DNA of 35,049 nucleotides from Galbitalea sp036491035 (GTDB taxonomy: Bacteria > Actinomycetota > Actinomycetes > Actinomycetales > Microbacteriaceae), in contig DASXCU010000028.1 of the NCBI GenBank assembly GCA_036491035.1, forward strand, positions 1-35,049, given 5' to 3'. Position 1 is the stretch's first letter; every line of letters starts with the position of its first letter. The translations under genes were made by a program, and so were the position numbers. Positions 7,292-14,908 of this stretch are shown here, one piece after another. Below the pieces are notes generated by a model, which had not been told where the DNA came from, searched no databases, and saw nothing but the letters and a program-made list of their open reading frames with translations.

Positions 7292-7930
7292 CTAGTTTTG
7301 TGCGCGCGCTGCCTCTCGACGCCGAATCCTGGGCTTCGCGATCATGTCGGCGGGGAATGTGAGCAGCAGCACGAACAAGGAGTTGTAGTGCAGCGACGGG
7401 AAGATCCAGGCCAGTGCGAATGCAACGAGGAACCCGATCGCTGTGGTGCCGATTCCCCAGATCTGAGCGCCGGAAATCGGGGCGTCCTTGCGTTGCATCG
7501 CGGGATGGCGGTGCAGGTACCAGGCGATCGCCGTAAGCAGGATCGTGCTCAGGAAGCCATTGCCGATATAAATCGAGACGGTAGTCAGGCTGGGAGGGTA
7601 CGCCGCCGTGATCTCCGTCGGGAGGGGAAGCACGACAATGGTGAATACCCAGGCGATGTCGAGCCACATGAGAGCGGCGCTCACCTCGACCGTGTTCAAC
7701 AGGATCTCGTGGTTCGCGATCCAGAAGCGCGCGATAATCGCGAAGCTCAGCGCGAACGCGAACAGCTGGCCGAGATTGTCGAGGACGAACGTTCCGATGG
7801 GCGTGGGATGCGCCTTGCTCGCGTCGGTGGTGACAATCTCGACGAGCGGCAGGATGAGCAGGGTGATCGCGATCGCGACCACGGCATCCGTAAAGAAGAT
7901 CAGTCGCTCGACGCCACGCTGGTTCTCCAT
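7292..7930 (-). CDS. TMEM175-like (DUF1211) potassium channel family protein
   Basis: The 212-residue product starts with the family signature R-x3-FTDAVVAIAITLLILPL (residues 9-29), corresponding to the FSDAVxAIxxTLL selectivity-filter helix of bacterial TMEM175 channels. Five further hydrophobic helices follow (for example LFAFALSFAIIARFWIANHEIL and FLSTILLTAIAWYLHRH). Six helices in about 210 residues is the usual prokaryotic size, and such proteins form tetrameric K+-permeable channels in the membrane. The expected serine of the motif is threonine here. The start lacks a Shine-Dalgarno but has TAGCGT 6 nt upstream. It precedes the NERD helicase on the same strand. It ends with a basic tail (RIRRREAARAQN). 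Confidence 0.85.
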   Translation of the reverse strand: MENQRGVERLIFFTDAVVAIAITLLILPLVEIVTTDASKAHPTPIGTFVLDNLGQLFAFALSFAIIARFWIANHEILLNTVEVSAALMWLDIAWVFTIVVLPLPTEITAAYPPSLTTVSIYIGNGFLSTILLTAIAWYLHRHPAMQRKDAPISGAQIWGIGTTAIGFLVAFALAWIFPSLHYNSLFVLLLTFPADMIAKPRIRRREAARAQN

Positions 7931-7936
7931 GAACCA

Positions 7937-7942
7937 ACGCTA
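7937..7942 (-). promoter_or_regulatory. Candidate -10 element of a leaderless promoter
   Basis: TAGCGT on the minus strand ends 6 nt before the ATG at 7930, and no Shine-Dalgarno is present. The arrangement is identical to those before 404 and 15655. Confidence 0.5.
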
Positions 7943-7994
7943 GCGCACAACGAATTTCGCAGACATTAGACCTGTTTTCCAACGGAATCGACTG

Positions 7995-8022
7995 TTGTTA
8001 TGCATACCGATGGGGATATCGT
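7995..8022 (+). promoter_or_regulatory. Candidate sigma-70-type promoter of the APC permease
   Basis: TTGTTA (7995-8000) and TATCGT (8017-8022) are 16 nt apart. The -10 is identical to that of the ArsR promoter. Transcription would start near 8029 and give a leader of about 80 nt with the AGGAG ribosome site before 8110. A TTGACA at 8024-8029 has no matching -10 downstream. Confidence 0.4.
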
Positions 8023-8109
8023 GTTGACACCGGCGATTCAAGGACGAACCGCCTGACCGTGTTCCGCCCCGATCGTCTCGTTCACGATCCGCCCCCAAAG
8101 GAGCGTTCT

Positions 8110-9864
8110 ATGTCGTCTGCTATCCAAGCGCGAAAGGGGGAAACGGAGAGCAAGGGACTGAAGTCCGGCGCACTCGGTCTCGTCTCCAGCGTCGTTGTCG
8201 GTGTCGCTTCTACGGCCCCGGCCTATAGCCTCGCTGCCGCGCTCGGCTTCATCGTCATCAGTGGCGTCGGTGGCAACATCGTCGGTGTTCACGCGCCCGG
8301 CGTCATTCTCCTCGCGTTCGTTCCGATGTACCTGATCGCGGTCGCGTACCAGGAGCTCAACAAGGCGGAGCCGGACTGCGGCACGACCTTCACCTGGGCA
8401 TCCCGGACCTTCGGCCCGGTGATGGGCTGGCTCGGCGGCTGGGGCATCATCGTCGCCGACGTCATCGTCATGGCGAACCTCGCTCAGATCGCCGGACAGA
8501 CGACGTTCGGCCTGATCGGGAACCTCGGATCGCTGGTCGGGGACAACCAGGCCGCCGCTTACTGGGGCGGTATCGCCACCAACTACTGGTGGGAGCTGAC
8601 GGCCGGTCTGATCTGGATCGCCCTGATGACCTGGATCTGCTACCGCGGCATCGAGATCTCGGCCCGCCTGCAGCAGATCCTGCTGTCGATCGAGGTCGTT
8701 GTTCTGATCGTGTTCGCCGTCTTCGCCCTGGTCAAGGTGGGCTCGGGCAACGGTGTCCCCGGCGTCTCGATTCCCGTCAACATCGACTGGTTCAACCCCT
8801 TCACGCTCAACTTCGGTGCGGTGCTCGCGCCCGGTCTGCTGGCCGCGATCTTCATCTACTGGGGCTGGGATACCGCGGTCTCGATCAACGAGGAGACGGC
8901 GGATCCGTCGAAGACTCCCGGTCGTGCCGCCATCATCAGTACCGTTCTGCTGCTCGTGACGTACGGCATCGTCTCGACCGCCGCCGTCTCGTACGCGGGC
9001 GTCGGCGACAAGGGCATCGGGCTCGGTAACGGGAACAACTCGGACAACGTGTTCCTGTCGCTCGGTCCGAGCCTGTTCGGCAACAGCGTGATCGGGCACG
9101 TCCTGCTGGCCCTGTTGACGATCTCGATCCTGACGTCGGCATCCGCGTCCACCCAGACGACGATCCTTCCGACAGCGCGCACCTCGCTCTCCATGGCCGT
9201 CTACAAGGCGATCCCGGAGCGCTTCGCGCGTATCCACCCGAAGTTCCTGACACCGACCTGGTCGACTATCGCCATGGGTCTCGTGTCAATTGCGTTCTAC
9301 GCGGTCGTGACGTTCGTGAACAACGACCTCCTGACACCACTGGTCGACTCCATCGGGTTGATGATCGCGTTCTACTACGGGCTAACCGGCTACGCCTGCG
9401 TCTGGTTCTATCGAAAGAGTTTCTACAAAACGTTCCGGGACACGATCATGAGATTCGTGTTCCCGTTATTGGGAGCCCTGATGCTCACGGCCGCGTTCAT
9501 CTTCGGCCTCATCACCTACGCGGAAGCCGACTGGGAGGTCGACTCGCATGGCCACAACCTCGCCGCGAACCTCTTCGGCTGGGTGGTTGGCGACGACGCG
9601 ATCATCGGCGTCGGCGGCATCCTGATCGGCCTGGTGCTGATGTTCATCTGGTGGGCTCGTCGCCCAGACTTCTTCCAGGGCAAGACGCTGGCCAAGATGT
9701 CGGATGACTACGTGCTGGCTCCCGGAGAGGGTCGCATCGCGACGTTCGGCCTGCCGGACTCGGGCCGCATGCCCGAGGTCATCGCGCCCGACCTGTCCAA
9801 CCTGCCGAAGGGTCAGAGGGTCGTGGATGCCCGCACGGGCGAGGAGCCGGAAGAGACTCCTTAA
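8110..9864 (+). CDS. APC-superfamily amino acid/polyamine permease
   Basis: The 584-residue product is a multi-helix permease. Helix 1 has the APC pattern LGLVSSVVVGVASTAPAYSL, with the unwound substrate-binding stretch and two small residues after it. About 12-13 hydrophobic segments follow, among them FAVFALVKVGSGNG, FIYWGWDTAVSINEETADPSKTPGRAA and ISILTSASASTQTTI. The hydrophilic C-terminal tail of about 60 residues is cytoplasmic. The family imports amino acids, amines or related compounds by proton or sodium symport; the substrate is not evident. The ATG at 8110 is chosen for its AGGAG site 7 nt upstream, over an in-frame codon at 8059. It is transcribed alone and ends in a strong terminator. 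Nothing in the neighbourhood suggests a catabolic pathway. Confidence 0.92.
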   Translation: MSSAIQARKGETESKGLKSGALGLVSSVVVGVASTAPAYSLAAALGFIVISGVGGNIVGVHAPGVILLAFVPMYLIAVAYQELNKAEPDCGTTFTWASRTFGPVMGWLGGWGIIVADVIVMANLAQIAGQTTFGLIGNLGSLVGDNQAAAYWGGIATNYWWELTAGLIWIALMTWICYRGIEISARLQQILLSIEVVVLIVFAVFALVKVGSGNGVPGVSIPVNIDWFNPFTLNFGAVLAPGLLAAIFIYWGWDTAVSINEETADPSKTPGRAAIISTVLLLVTYGIVSTAAVSYAGVGDKGIGLGNGNNSDNVFLSLGPSLFGNSVIGHVLLALLTISILTSASASTQTTILPTARTSLSMAVYKAIPERFARIHPKFLTPTWSTIAMGLVSIAFYAVVTFVNNDLLTPLVDSIGLMIAFYYGLTGYACVWFYRKSFYKTFRDTIMRFVFPLLGALMLTAAFIFGLITYAEADWEVDSHGHNLAANLFGWVVGDDAIIGVGGILIGLVLMFIWWARRPDFFQGKTLAKMSDDYVLAPGEGRIATFGLPDSGRMPEVIAPDLSNLPKGQRVVDARTGEEPEETP

Positions 9865-9870
9865 CCTCAG

Positions 9871-9917
9871 CTCGGGTCGGGCTTGGCCACAGTCGCAAGC
9901 TCGACCCGAGATTTTTT
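9871..9917 (+). terminator. Strong Rho-independent terminator after the APC permease
   Basis: Arms 9871-9885 and 9896-9910 pair over 15 positions (CTCGGGTCG and GCTTG against their complements, with one G-U) around a 10-nt loop. A run of six T residues (9912-9917) follows. It separates the permease from the ECF42 module. Confidence 0.92.
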
Positions 9918-9986
9918 CTCCAACTGTCGTTTTTGCCCCTCCCCGGCGCCGTCGTACTCACGTACCGTCTAACCGAGGGAGAACCA

Positions 9987-10325
9987 ATGACCGAGTACCT
10001 GATGTTCGTCTGCACCGACACCGAGCCGGACACGGACACCGCGCCCGAACCCGACATCGACGAGTGGGCCGCCGAGGGCGAGCGTCGAGGTATCCGCAAG
10101 CAGGGCGACGCGCTGCTGCGTCCGGAGACGGCGAAGACGGTGCGCGTGCGCAATGGCGAGACGCTGATCACCGATGGCCCCTTCGTCGAGTCGAAGGAAT
10201 GGATCGCCGGCTACGACCTGCTCGAGTGCGCGAGCCTCGATGAGGCGGTTGAGTATGCCTCTCGCCACCCGATGGCCAGGAACGGACGCATCGAGGTGCG
10301 CGAAGTCATGGTCTGGGAGGGCTGA
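9987..10325 (+). CDS. DGPF/YCII-domain protein 1 of an ECF42 module
   Basis: The 112-residue product is a single YCII-related domain with the diagnostic DGPF tetrad (63-66, in TDGPFVESKEWIAGYDL). It opens with MTEYLMFVCTDTEP and has an acidic loop before the core. DGPF proteins are the characteristic partners of ECF42 sigma factors. They are ferredoxin-like alpha/beta proteins of unknown biochemical activity, probably cytoplasmic. The start follows a good GAGGGAG site. Three nucleotides separate it from a second DGPF gene, which overlaps the sigma gene, so all three form one operon. Upstream, TGTCGT (9925-9930) and CGTC (9950-9953) resemble an ECF promoter but the spacing is longer than I would expect. 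Confidence 0.92.
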   Translation: MTEYLMFVCTDTEPDTDTAPEPDIDEWAAEGERRGIRKQGDALLRPETAKTVRVRNGETLITDGPFVESKEWIAGYDLLECASLDEAVEYASRHPMARNGRIEVREVMVWEG

Positions 10326-10328
10326 GCC

Positions 10329-10664
10329 ATGGAATATCTGCTCTTCATTGCGACCGATACAGAACCGGATGCCGAACCCGAGCGTGACGGCGAAGTGCAG
10401 GCCTGGATCGACGAGGGTGCTCGGCGCGGTATTCGCAAAGTCGGCCATCGCCTTCGGCCCGTTGAGGATGCCACCACCGTACGCGTGCGTGCCGGCGCCA
10501 TTCTCGTGACCGACGGTCCGTTCACCGAATCCAAGGAGTGGATCGCGGGATTCGACATTCTCGAGTGCGAGAACCTGGACGAAGCGATCGATTTCGCGTC
10601 GCGACACCCGTCGGCTCGCACTGGTCGAATCGAGATTCGCCCGTTCTGGCCGACCCAGTTTTGA
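10329..10664 (+). CDS. DGPF/YCII-domain protein 2 of an ECF42 module
   Basis: This 111-residue protein is a clear paralogue of the preceding gene product: both share TEPD near the start, ARRGIRK or ERRGIRK, VRVR, DGPFxESKEWIAG and the DEA-x6-SRHP motif. Its DGPF tetrad is at 62-65. It therefore arose by tandem duplication, and the pair could form a heterodimer, as ferredoxin-like YCII proteins dimerise. The ribosome site GGGAGGG overlaps the end of the previous gene. Its stop TGA overlaps the TTG start of the sigma factor (TTGA), which implies translational coupling. The acidic insert of the first copy is slightly shorter here. Confidence 0.92.
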   Translation: MEYLLFIATDTEPDAEPERDGEVQAWIDEGARRGIRKVGHRLRPVEDATTVRVRAGAILVTDGPFTESKEWIAGFDILECENLDEAIDFASRHPSARTGRIEIRPFWPTQF

Positions 10665-11842
10665 CCGGCGTTTCGGAGGCGGTCGTCGCCGCGTCACGCT
10701 CCGACTGGGGCAGGATCGTCGGCGCCCTCATCCGGATCACCGGCGACTGGACTCTCGCCGAGGATGCGACCCAGGACGCGTTCGCGACGGCGCTGGTCCG
10801 CTGGCCGAGGGACGGCGTGCCCGACAAGCCAGCCGCCTGGCTGATGACGGTCGCGCGTAATCGCGCGATCGATCGACTGCGTTCGGCGATATCCGAGCGC
10901 GCCCGCAAAAAGGAGGTGAGCATTCTGGATTCCATCCACGGCGACGAGCCCGAGATCGAGGACGATCGGCTGCGGCTGATCTTCACGTGCTGCCATCCCG
11001 CGCTCGACCTCCCAGCGCGCGTGGCGCTGACACTGCGAACGGTCGCCGGGCTTACCGTGCCGGAGATAGCGTCAGCGTTTCTCGTTCAGGAGACGACGAT
11101 GGCGCAGCGACTGGTGCGCGCTCGGCGCAAGATCGAGGAAGCGGGCATCCCGTATCGCGTGCCGCCGGCGGAGCTGCTGGGGGAGCGACTGGGCGGAGTG
11201 CTCGCGGTCATCTATCTGGTCTTCAACCAGGGCTACAGCGCGGTCGCGCGCACCGCGCTCGCCGAGTCGGCGCTGTCACTGGCGACGTCGGTCGTCGAAC
11301 TGATGCCGGCTGAGGCGGAGGCGAGAGCGCTGCTCGCGCTGCTCATCCTCCAGAACTCACGTCGGGACGCGCGCATTGGACGGGCCGGCGAACTGCTGAC
11401 TCTGGAGGAGCAGGACCGCTCGCGCTGGCACGCGGACGAGGTGGAACGCGGACTGTCGCTCGTTCCGTCCGGTCGTGGGTCGTACGCGCTTCAGGCCGCC
11501 ATCGCCGCGTGTCACGCTCGTGCCGCAAGCGCGGAAGAGACGGACTGGGATCGGATCGTCTCGCTGTACGACGCGCTGCTCGACCTCTCGCCCTCGCCGG
11601 TCGTTGAATTCAACCGCGCGATCGCGATCGGGATGCGCGATGGTCCGGATGCCGGACTCGCTCTTCTCGGTCGTCTCGAGCTCGAAGGATACCGCTGGAT
11701 GCCCGCGGCGCAGGCGGACCTGCTCCGTCGGGCGGGACGCCTGCCCGAGTCTGCCGCACGCATGAGAGAGGCGATCGAGCTGACGCCGAACGGCCCGGAA
11801 CGCGACGATCTGTCCCGTCGGCTCGCCGAGCTCGAGGCGTGA
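10661..11842 (+). CDS. ECF42-type extracytoplasmic function sigma factor with TPR-like C-terminus
   Basis: The 393-residue protein has sigma region 2 at about 15-80 (WTLAEDATQDAFATAL and PAAWLMTVARNRAIDRLR) and region 4 at about 105-165 (VALTLRTVAGLTVPEIASAF then TMAQRLVRARRKI). A helical C-terminal extension of about 225 residues follows, including FNQGY and repeat-like helices typical of ECF42. This group lacks a classical anti-sigma factor; the extension is thought to control activity, and DGPF genes are its usual targets. No anti-sigma gene is present here. TTG at 10661 is the only sensible start and overlaps the preceding TGA by three bases. The signal sensed is unknown. Confidence 0.92.
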   Translation: MTGVSEAVVAASRSDWGRIVGALIRITGDWTLAEDATQDAFATALVRWPRDGVPDKPAAWLMTVARNRAIDRLRSAISERARKKEVSILDSIHGDEPEIEDDRLRLIFTCCHPALDLPARVALTLRTVAGLTVPEIASAFLVQETTMAQRLVRARRKIEEAGIPYRVPPAELLGERLGGVLAVIYLVFNQGYSAVARTALAESALSLATSVVELMPAEAEARALLALLILQNSRRDARIGRAGELLTLEEQDRSRWHADEVERGLSLVPSGRGSYALQAAIAACHARAASAEETDWDRIVSLYDALLDLSPSPVVEFNRAIAIGMRDGPDAGLALLGRLELEGYRWMPAAQADLLRRAGRLPESAARMREAIELTPNGPERDDLSRRLAELEA

Positions 11843-11905
11843 TGCAGTGCGCCGATTTCTAGGAGAGAATAGAGAGGCAACGTCACGCCCAGCAGTCAGG
11901 ACACC

Positions 11906-12082
11906 ATGAACGTCTTCTACTTCATCATCGCTTTCCTGTTCTTTGCGCTCGGCGTCTTCCTCTTCGCATTCGCGTTCAATGTCGCCGACTTCCAGGCGCT
12001 GCTCTTCGTCGGCGGTATCGCCTCGATCTCGATCTCGCTCGCGATCCCGTTCCACATCATCGGTCACAGCGAGCAGCGCTAG
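11906..12082 (+). CDS. Small two-helix membrane protein (58 residues)
   Basis: The frame starts with ATG after an AGGA site 5 nt upstream and encodes 58 residues. Helix 1 is very Phe-rich (about 3-25, FYFIIAFLFFALGVFLFAF). A short NVADFQ turn leads into helix 2 (about 30-52), and the tail is GHSEQR. It is probably an inner-membrane protein; I recognise no family. It ends in TAG, and after only one more codon (TCG) the next frame begins at TTG in the same reading frame. Readthrough of this amber codon would therefore give one continuous membrane-anchored protein. It lies 63 bp after the sigma factor gene and may share its transcript. Confidence 0.75.
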   Translation: MNVFYFIIAFLFFALGVFLFAFAFNVADFQALLFVGGIASISISLAIPFHIIGHSEQR

Positions 12083-12085
12083 TCG

Positions 12086-12922
12086 TTGCCCGGCGCGCCG
12101 CAGGGTATTCCGCCGGAGTTCCTCGCGAGCCTTCGGCGTCGTGCCCGCACCGCGCACGCGCCCGGTTCCCTGGTTTCTTCTGCCCTGCGATGGTCCGGTT
12201 TCGACCGCTGGACGCAGTCGTGGTGGCCGCAGGGCATCGCGGTGGGAGCGGCCGACGGCATTCCCGTCGTTCTCGTGAGCTGGTATTCGAGGCGCGAGAA
12301 CCGTGGTGCCAGGGTCTCGGTCCTGCGGCTCGACACCCTTCGCTACGCTCACGTCGCTCTCGTTGAAGGACCGAACGTCGATCCTGTGCGCGTTCATGCG
12401 GGCGGCATCCTGTGGCCCGGCGGTCGATTGCTCGTGGCCGACACGCACGGCGGCATCCGCGAGTTCGAGCTCGCGGGGATAGCCCGTCGCGGTGGCCGCT
12501 GGGTGTTACCGCAAACGGGGATGCTGGCGCGGTCGGAGAAGTTCCGCTACTCATTTCTCGGCGAGAGCCCCGACGAGATTGTCGCCGGTGAGTTCGCGCG
12601 GGATGAGAGCGGCCGGCTCGCGCGACTGACGCTGTCGGATGGCGCGGTCTCGACCCTGGATATCCATTCGCCCGGCATTCCCGAAATGCAGGGCGCGGTT
12701 CTTGTGGAGGGCAGCTGGGCCATCAGCTCGTCGCGTGGCGACCGACTGGGCGGGGACCTCTGGGTCGGCGCCCGGGGTTCGCTCGAGAAGCACGAGGCCG
12801 CCCTGCCACCCGGACCGGAGGACCTGGCCTGGTGGCCGGAGCGCCGCCAGATCTGGGGCGCCACCGAGCATCCGGGCCAGCGCTGGGTCTACGCGGTGGA
12901 CTGGCCGCCCGCAGAAAAATAG
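12086..12922 (+). CDS. Uncharacterised soluble protein, possible beta-propeller
   Basis: The 278-residue product has no family that I can name. It is rich in Trp, Gly and Arg and in alternating strand-like segments ending in turns (PVVLVSWYSRRENRG, GGILWPGGRLLVADTHGGI, GSWAISSSRGDRLGGDLWVG, WVYAVDW). That pattern is compatible with a propeller-like fold but is only an impression. The start is a TTG without a Shine-Dalgarno, four nucleotides past the stop of the small membrane gene, and no ATG or GTG occurs in frame for about 50 codons. It therefore depends on coupling to the 58-codon gene or on reading through its TAG, which is in the same frame. Base composition matches its neighbours. Confidence 0.75.
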   Translation: MPGAPQGIPPEFLASLRRRARTAHAPGSLVSSALRWSGFDRWTQSWWPQGIAVGAADGIPVVLVSWYSRRENRGARVSVLRLDTLRYAHVALVEGPNVDPVRVHAGGILWPGGRLLVADTHGGIREFELAGIARRGGRWVLPQTGMLARSEKFRYSFLGESPDEIVAGEFARDESGRLARLTLSDGAVSTLDIHSPGIPEMQGAVLVEGSWAISSSRGDRLGGDLWVGARGSLEKHEAALPPGPEDLAWWPERRQIWGATEHPGQRWVYAVDWPPAEK

Positions 12923-12947
12923 TCGAGCAGCCTCGGACCCCCGCGAA

Positions 12948-12953
12948 CATAAT
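12948..12953 (+). promoter_or_regulatory. Candidate -10 element of a leaderless promoter
   Basis: CATAAT ends 7 nt before the ATG at 12961, which has no Shine-Dalgarno. This favours the ATG at 12961 over the in-frame ATG at 12952, which overlaps the hexamer. Confidence 0.4.
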
Positions 12954-12960
12954 GGGTGCT

Positions 12961-13332
12961 ATGTCGGACATCCCCCTTGCACCACCGGCACCCGTCCTTA
13001 TCAACCGCCTCGCGGTGTTCTCGCTGGTCTGCATCGGGCTGGCGATCCTTTCGGGCCTGAGCGTCGTCGTCCTGGAACTCTCGTTGGCGGCGGTGACCTC
13101 GCTGCCTGCCATCTCGCCGACGACCGTCACAGTCGCCGAGTTTCTCGTTCCGACCTTCTACCTGGTCGGCACCGTCCTCGGGGTGCTTGCTGTGCGTCAG
13201 TCCATGCGGGGCCGTCGCGCGCTGGCCGTCACCGGTCTCGTGATCAACGCCTCGCTGCTGGTCCTGACGGTGTTGGGCTATTTCGCTCTGACGGCGCTCG
13301 GAAACTATCTTCAGGAAACCCTGAAGGGATAG
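12961..13332 (+). CDS. Small integral membrane protein (DUF4190-like)
   Basis: The 123-residue product has a short Pro-rich N-terminus (MSDIPLAPPAPVLINRL) and three or four hydrophobic helices. These are about 14-40 (LAVFSLVCIGLAILSGLSVV), 55-80 (VAEFLVPTFYLVGTVLGVLAV) and 90-118 (LAVTGLVINASLLVLTVLGYF). The polar-tail-plus-helices plan and the SMRGRRALAVTGLVI turn resemble the DUF4190 type of small actinobacterial membrane protein, whose function is not known. It lies 38 bp after the preceding gene but has a -10-like hexamer of its own. The LCP gene follows 97 bp later. Confidence 0.78.
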   Translation: MSDIPLAPPAPVLINRLAVFSLVCIGLAILSGLSVVVLELSLAAVTSLPAISPTTVTVAEFLVPTFYLVGTVLGVLAVRQSMRGRRALAVTGLVINASLLVLTVLGYFALTALGNYLQETLKG

Positions 13333-13417
13333 CGCGGCCAGCCCGGCAAAAATATCGATTTCGTTCCCAATTGCGGCGCTCGGCGCGTTTCACCGGGCGC
13401 GTTCAGGTGGCTCTGCA

Positions 13418-13423
13418 TAGGGT
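13418..13423 (+). promoter_or_regulatory. Candidate -10 element of a leaderless promoter
   Basis: TAGGGT ends 6 nt before the GTG at 13430, and there is no Shine-Dalgarno. This spacing supports GTG 13430 as both transcription and translation start of the LCP gene. Confidence 0.5.
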
Positions 13424-13429
13424 CTTGGG

Positions 13430-14908
13430 GTGCCGTCCCGCCCGAATCTCCCCACCCCGTGGGTCGACACGCGCAAACAGCAGCAGGAGCGGTCGCGGCA
13501 GCAGCGTCCGGCGCCGCAGCCTTCGTCCGGGGATCGCCCGCCGCAGCGTAACCCGCGTCGCCGCATCATCGTCCGACGGATAATCGCCGTCGTTGTCGTG
13601 CTGGCGCTGGTCGGCGTCGGATACGTCGCCTTCAATTACCAGTCGTTCATCAATGGCATCACGCACGTGAACGCCCTCGTGCCGGGAGGCACGTCGTCGG
13701 GTAAGGATCAGAACATCCTGCTCGTGGGCGACGACCATCGGCCCGTGGGAGCGTCCGCGGCCGAACTCGCGGCCCTCGGGACCACCCAGGATGGCGGCGG
13801 CCTGTCGACGGACACGGTCATGGTCCTGCACATACCGGCAGACGGACAGCATCCCACCCTCATCTCGTTCCCTCGTGACTCGTGGGTGGACGTGCCAGGC
13901 GCCGGGATGCGCAAGCTCAACGCGGCTTTCGGAATCGGGGAGGCCAGCGGTGGTGCGTCCGGTGGGGCGCAGCTGCTGGTGCGGGTCATCCAGAACCTCA
14001 CCGGCCTCACGATCACGCACTACGTGCGAATCTCGCTGCTGGGTTTCTACAACGTCATCAACGCGCTTGGCCCGGTCACCGTGTGCCTGAATCACGCGGT
14101 CGATGACCCGTACTCCCACACCGACCTCCCTGCCGGAACCTCGACACTCACCGCCAGCCAGGCGCTCTCCTTCGTTCGCCAGCGCCACGGCCTGCCGGAC
14201 GGCGACCTGGACCGCGAGATACGGCAGCAGTACTTCCTCTCGATCGAGGCCAGGAACATCCTCACGGCCGGGACGCTGCTGAACCCGGTCAAGCTCCACA
14301 ACGTGTTGAACGCGGTGAGTTCGTCGATCGAGACGGACCCGGGTCTCAACCTGCTCGACCTCGCGGCCCAGGTGAAGGGATTCGGCGGCAACCTGGCGTC
14401 GGCGACGATCCCGGTCTCGGGTACGCCGACCATCCGGGTGAACGGGCAGTACGTGTCGATCGTCCAGCTGAATACTGCGGCCATCCCGGCGTTCATTGCG
14501 GGGATCGTGCACCCGAAGGCGACTTCCACGGCGACCGCCAGCGCAGAGCCGAGCCCCAAATCGATTTCGCTCACCGTGCTCAACGCGCGTCAGGTCTCCG
14601 GCGCGGCAGGGGAGGCAACAGCGGCGCTGAAGAGCGTCGGCTTCGCCACCGGAACACCGGGGGATGCGAGCGAGCAGGCGACCACAACGGTCAACTACCC
14701 GAGCGGTTCGTCCGCGGCGGCGACGGTGGTGAGCTCCTATCTGCCCGGATCGACGCTCAAGGCGGTCAGCGGGATTTCCGGCATCCAGGTCGTCCTCGGG
14801 GTGGATGGCGTGAAGGTCAATGTCGCTGCCGGCAATACCGCGGCGACGCCGACGTCCGGAGGGGCGACGGCGACGAAGACCTACAGCGCGCAGTCCTGCG
14901 TCAACTGA
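13430..14908 (+). CDS. LytR-CpsA-Psr (LCP) family cell-wall ligase with LytR_C domain
   Basis: The 492-residue protein has a long basic, Gln/Arg/Pro-rich cytoplasmic N-terminus (1-45) and one membrane helix (about 47-68, IIVRRIIAVVVVLALVGVGYV). The LCP catalytic domain follows outside the membrane, with NILLVGDD, LSTDTVMVLHI and ISFPRDSWVDVPG, the Arg/Asp set that binds pyrophosphate and Mg2+, then LNAAFG and LSFVRQRHG. After a Ser/Thr/Ala-rich linker comes a LytR_C domain (about 375-465, ISLTVLNARQVSGAAGEA onward). LCP enzymes transfer glycopolymers from lipid carriers to peptidoglycan; in actinobacteria this is often arabinogalactan or teichoic-acid-like polymer. The GTG start lies 6 nt after TAGGGT. 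It converges directly on the methyltransferase with no base between the stops. Confidence 0.93.
   Translation: MPSRPNLPTPWVDTRKQQQERSRQQRPAPQPSSGDRPPQRNPRRRIIVRRIIAVVVVLALVGVGYVAFNYQSFINGITHVNALVPGGTSSGKDQNILLVGDDHRPVGASAAELAALGTTQDGGGLSTDTVMVLHIPADGQHPTLISFPRDSWVDVPGAGMRKLNAAFGIGEASGGASGGAQLLVRVIQNLTGLTITHYVRISLLGFYNVINALGPVTVCLNHAVDDPYSHTDLPAGTSTLTASQALSFVRQRHGLPDGDLDREIRQQYFLSIEARNILTAGTLLNPVKLHNVLNAVSSSIETDPGLNLLDLAAQVKGFGGNLASATIPVSGTPTIRVNGQYVSIVQLNTAAIPAFIAGIVHPKATSTATASAEPSPKSISLTVLNARQVSGAAGEATAALKSVGFATGTPGDASEQATTTVNYPSGSSAAATVVSSYLPGSTLKAVSGISGIQVVLGVDGVKVNVAAGNTAATPTSGGATATKTYSAQSCVN

Noticed and set aside
8024..8029. TTGACA upstream of the APC permease as the -35 box
   Set aside because: No -10-like hexamer 16-18 nt downstream; the pair at 7995/8017 fits better.
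8038..9237. Minus-strand frame of about 400 codons antisense to the APC permease
   Set aside because: Asp/Arg/Gln-rich shadow; the permease in the plus frame has clear family motifs and a ribosome site.
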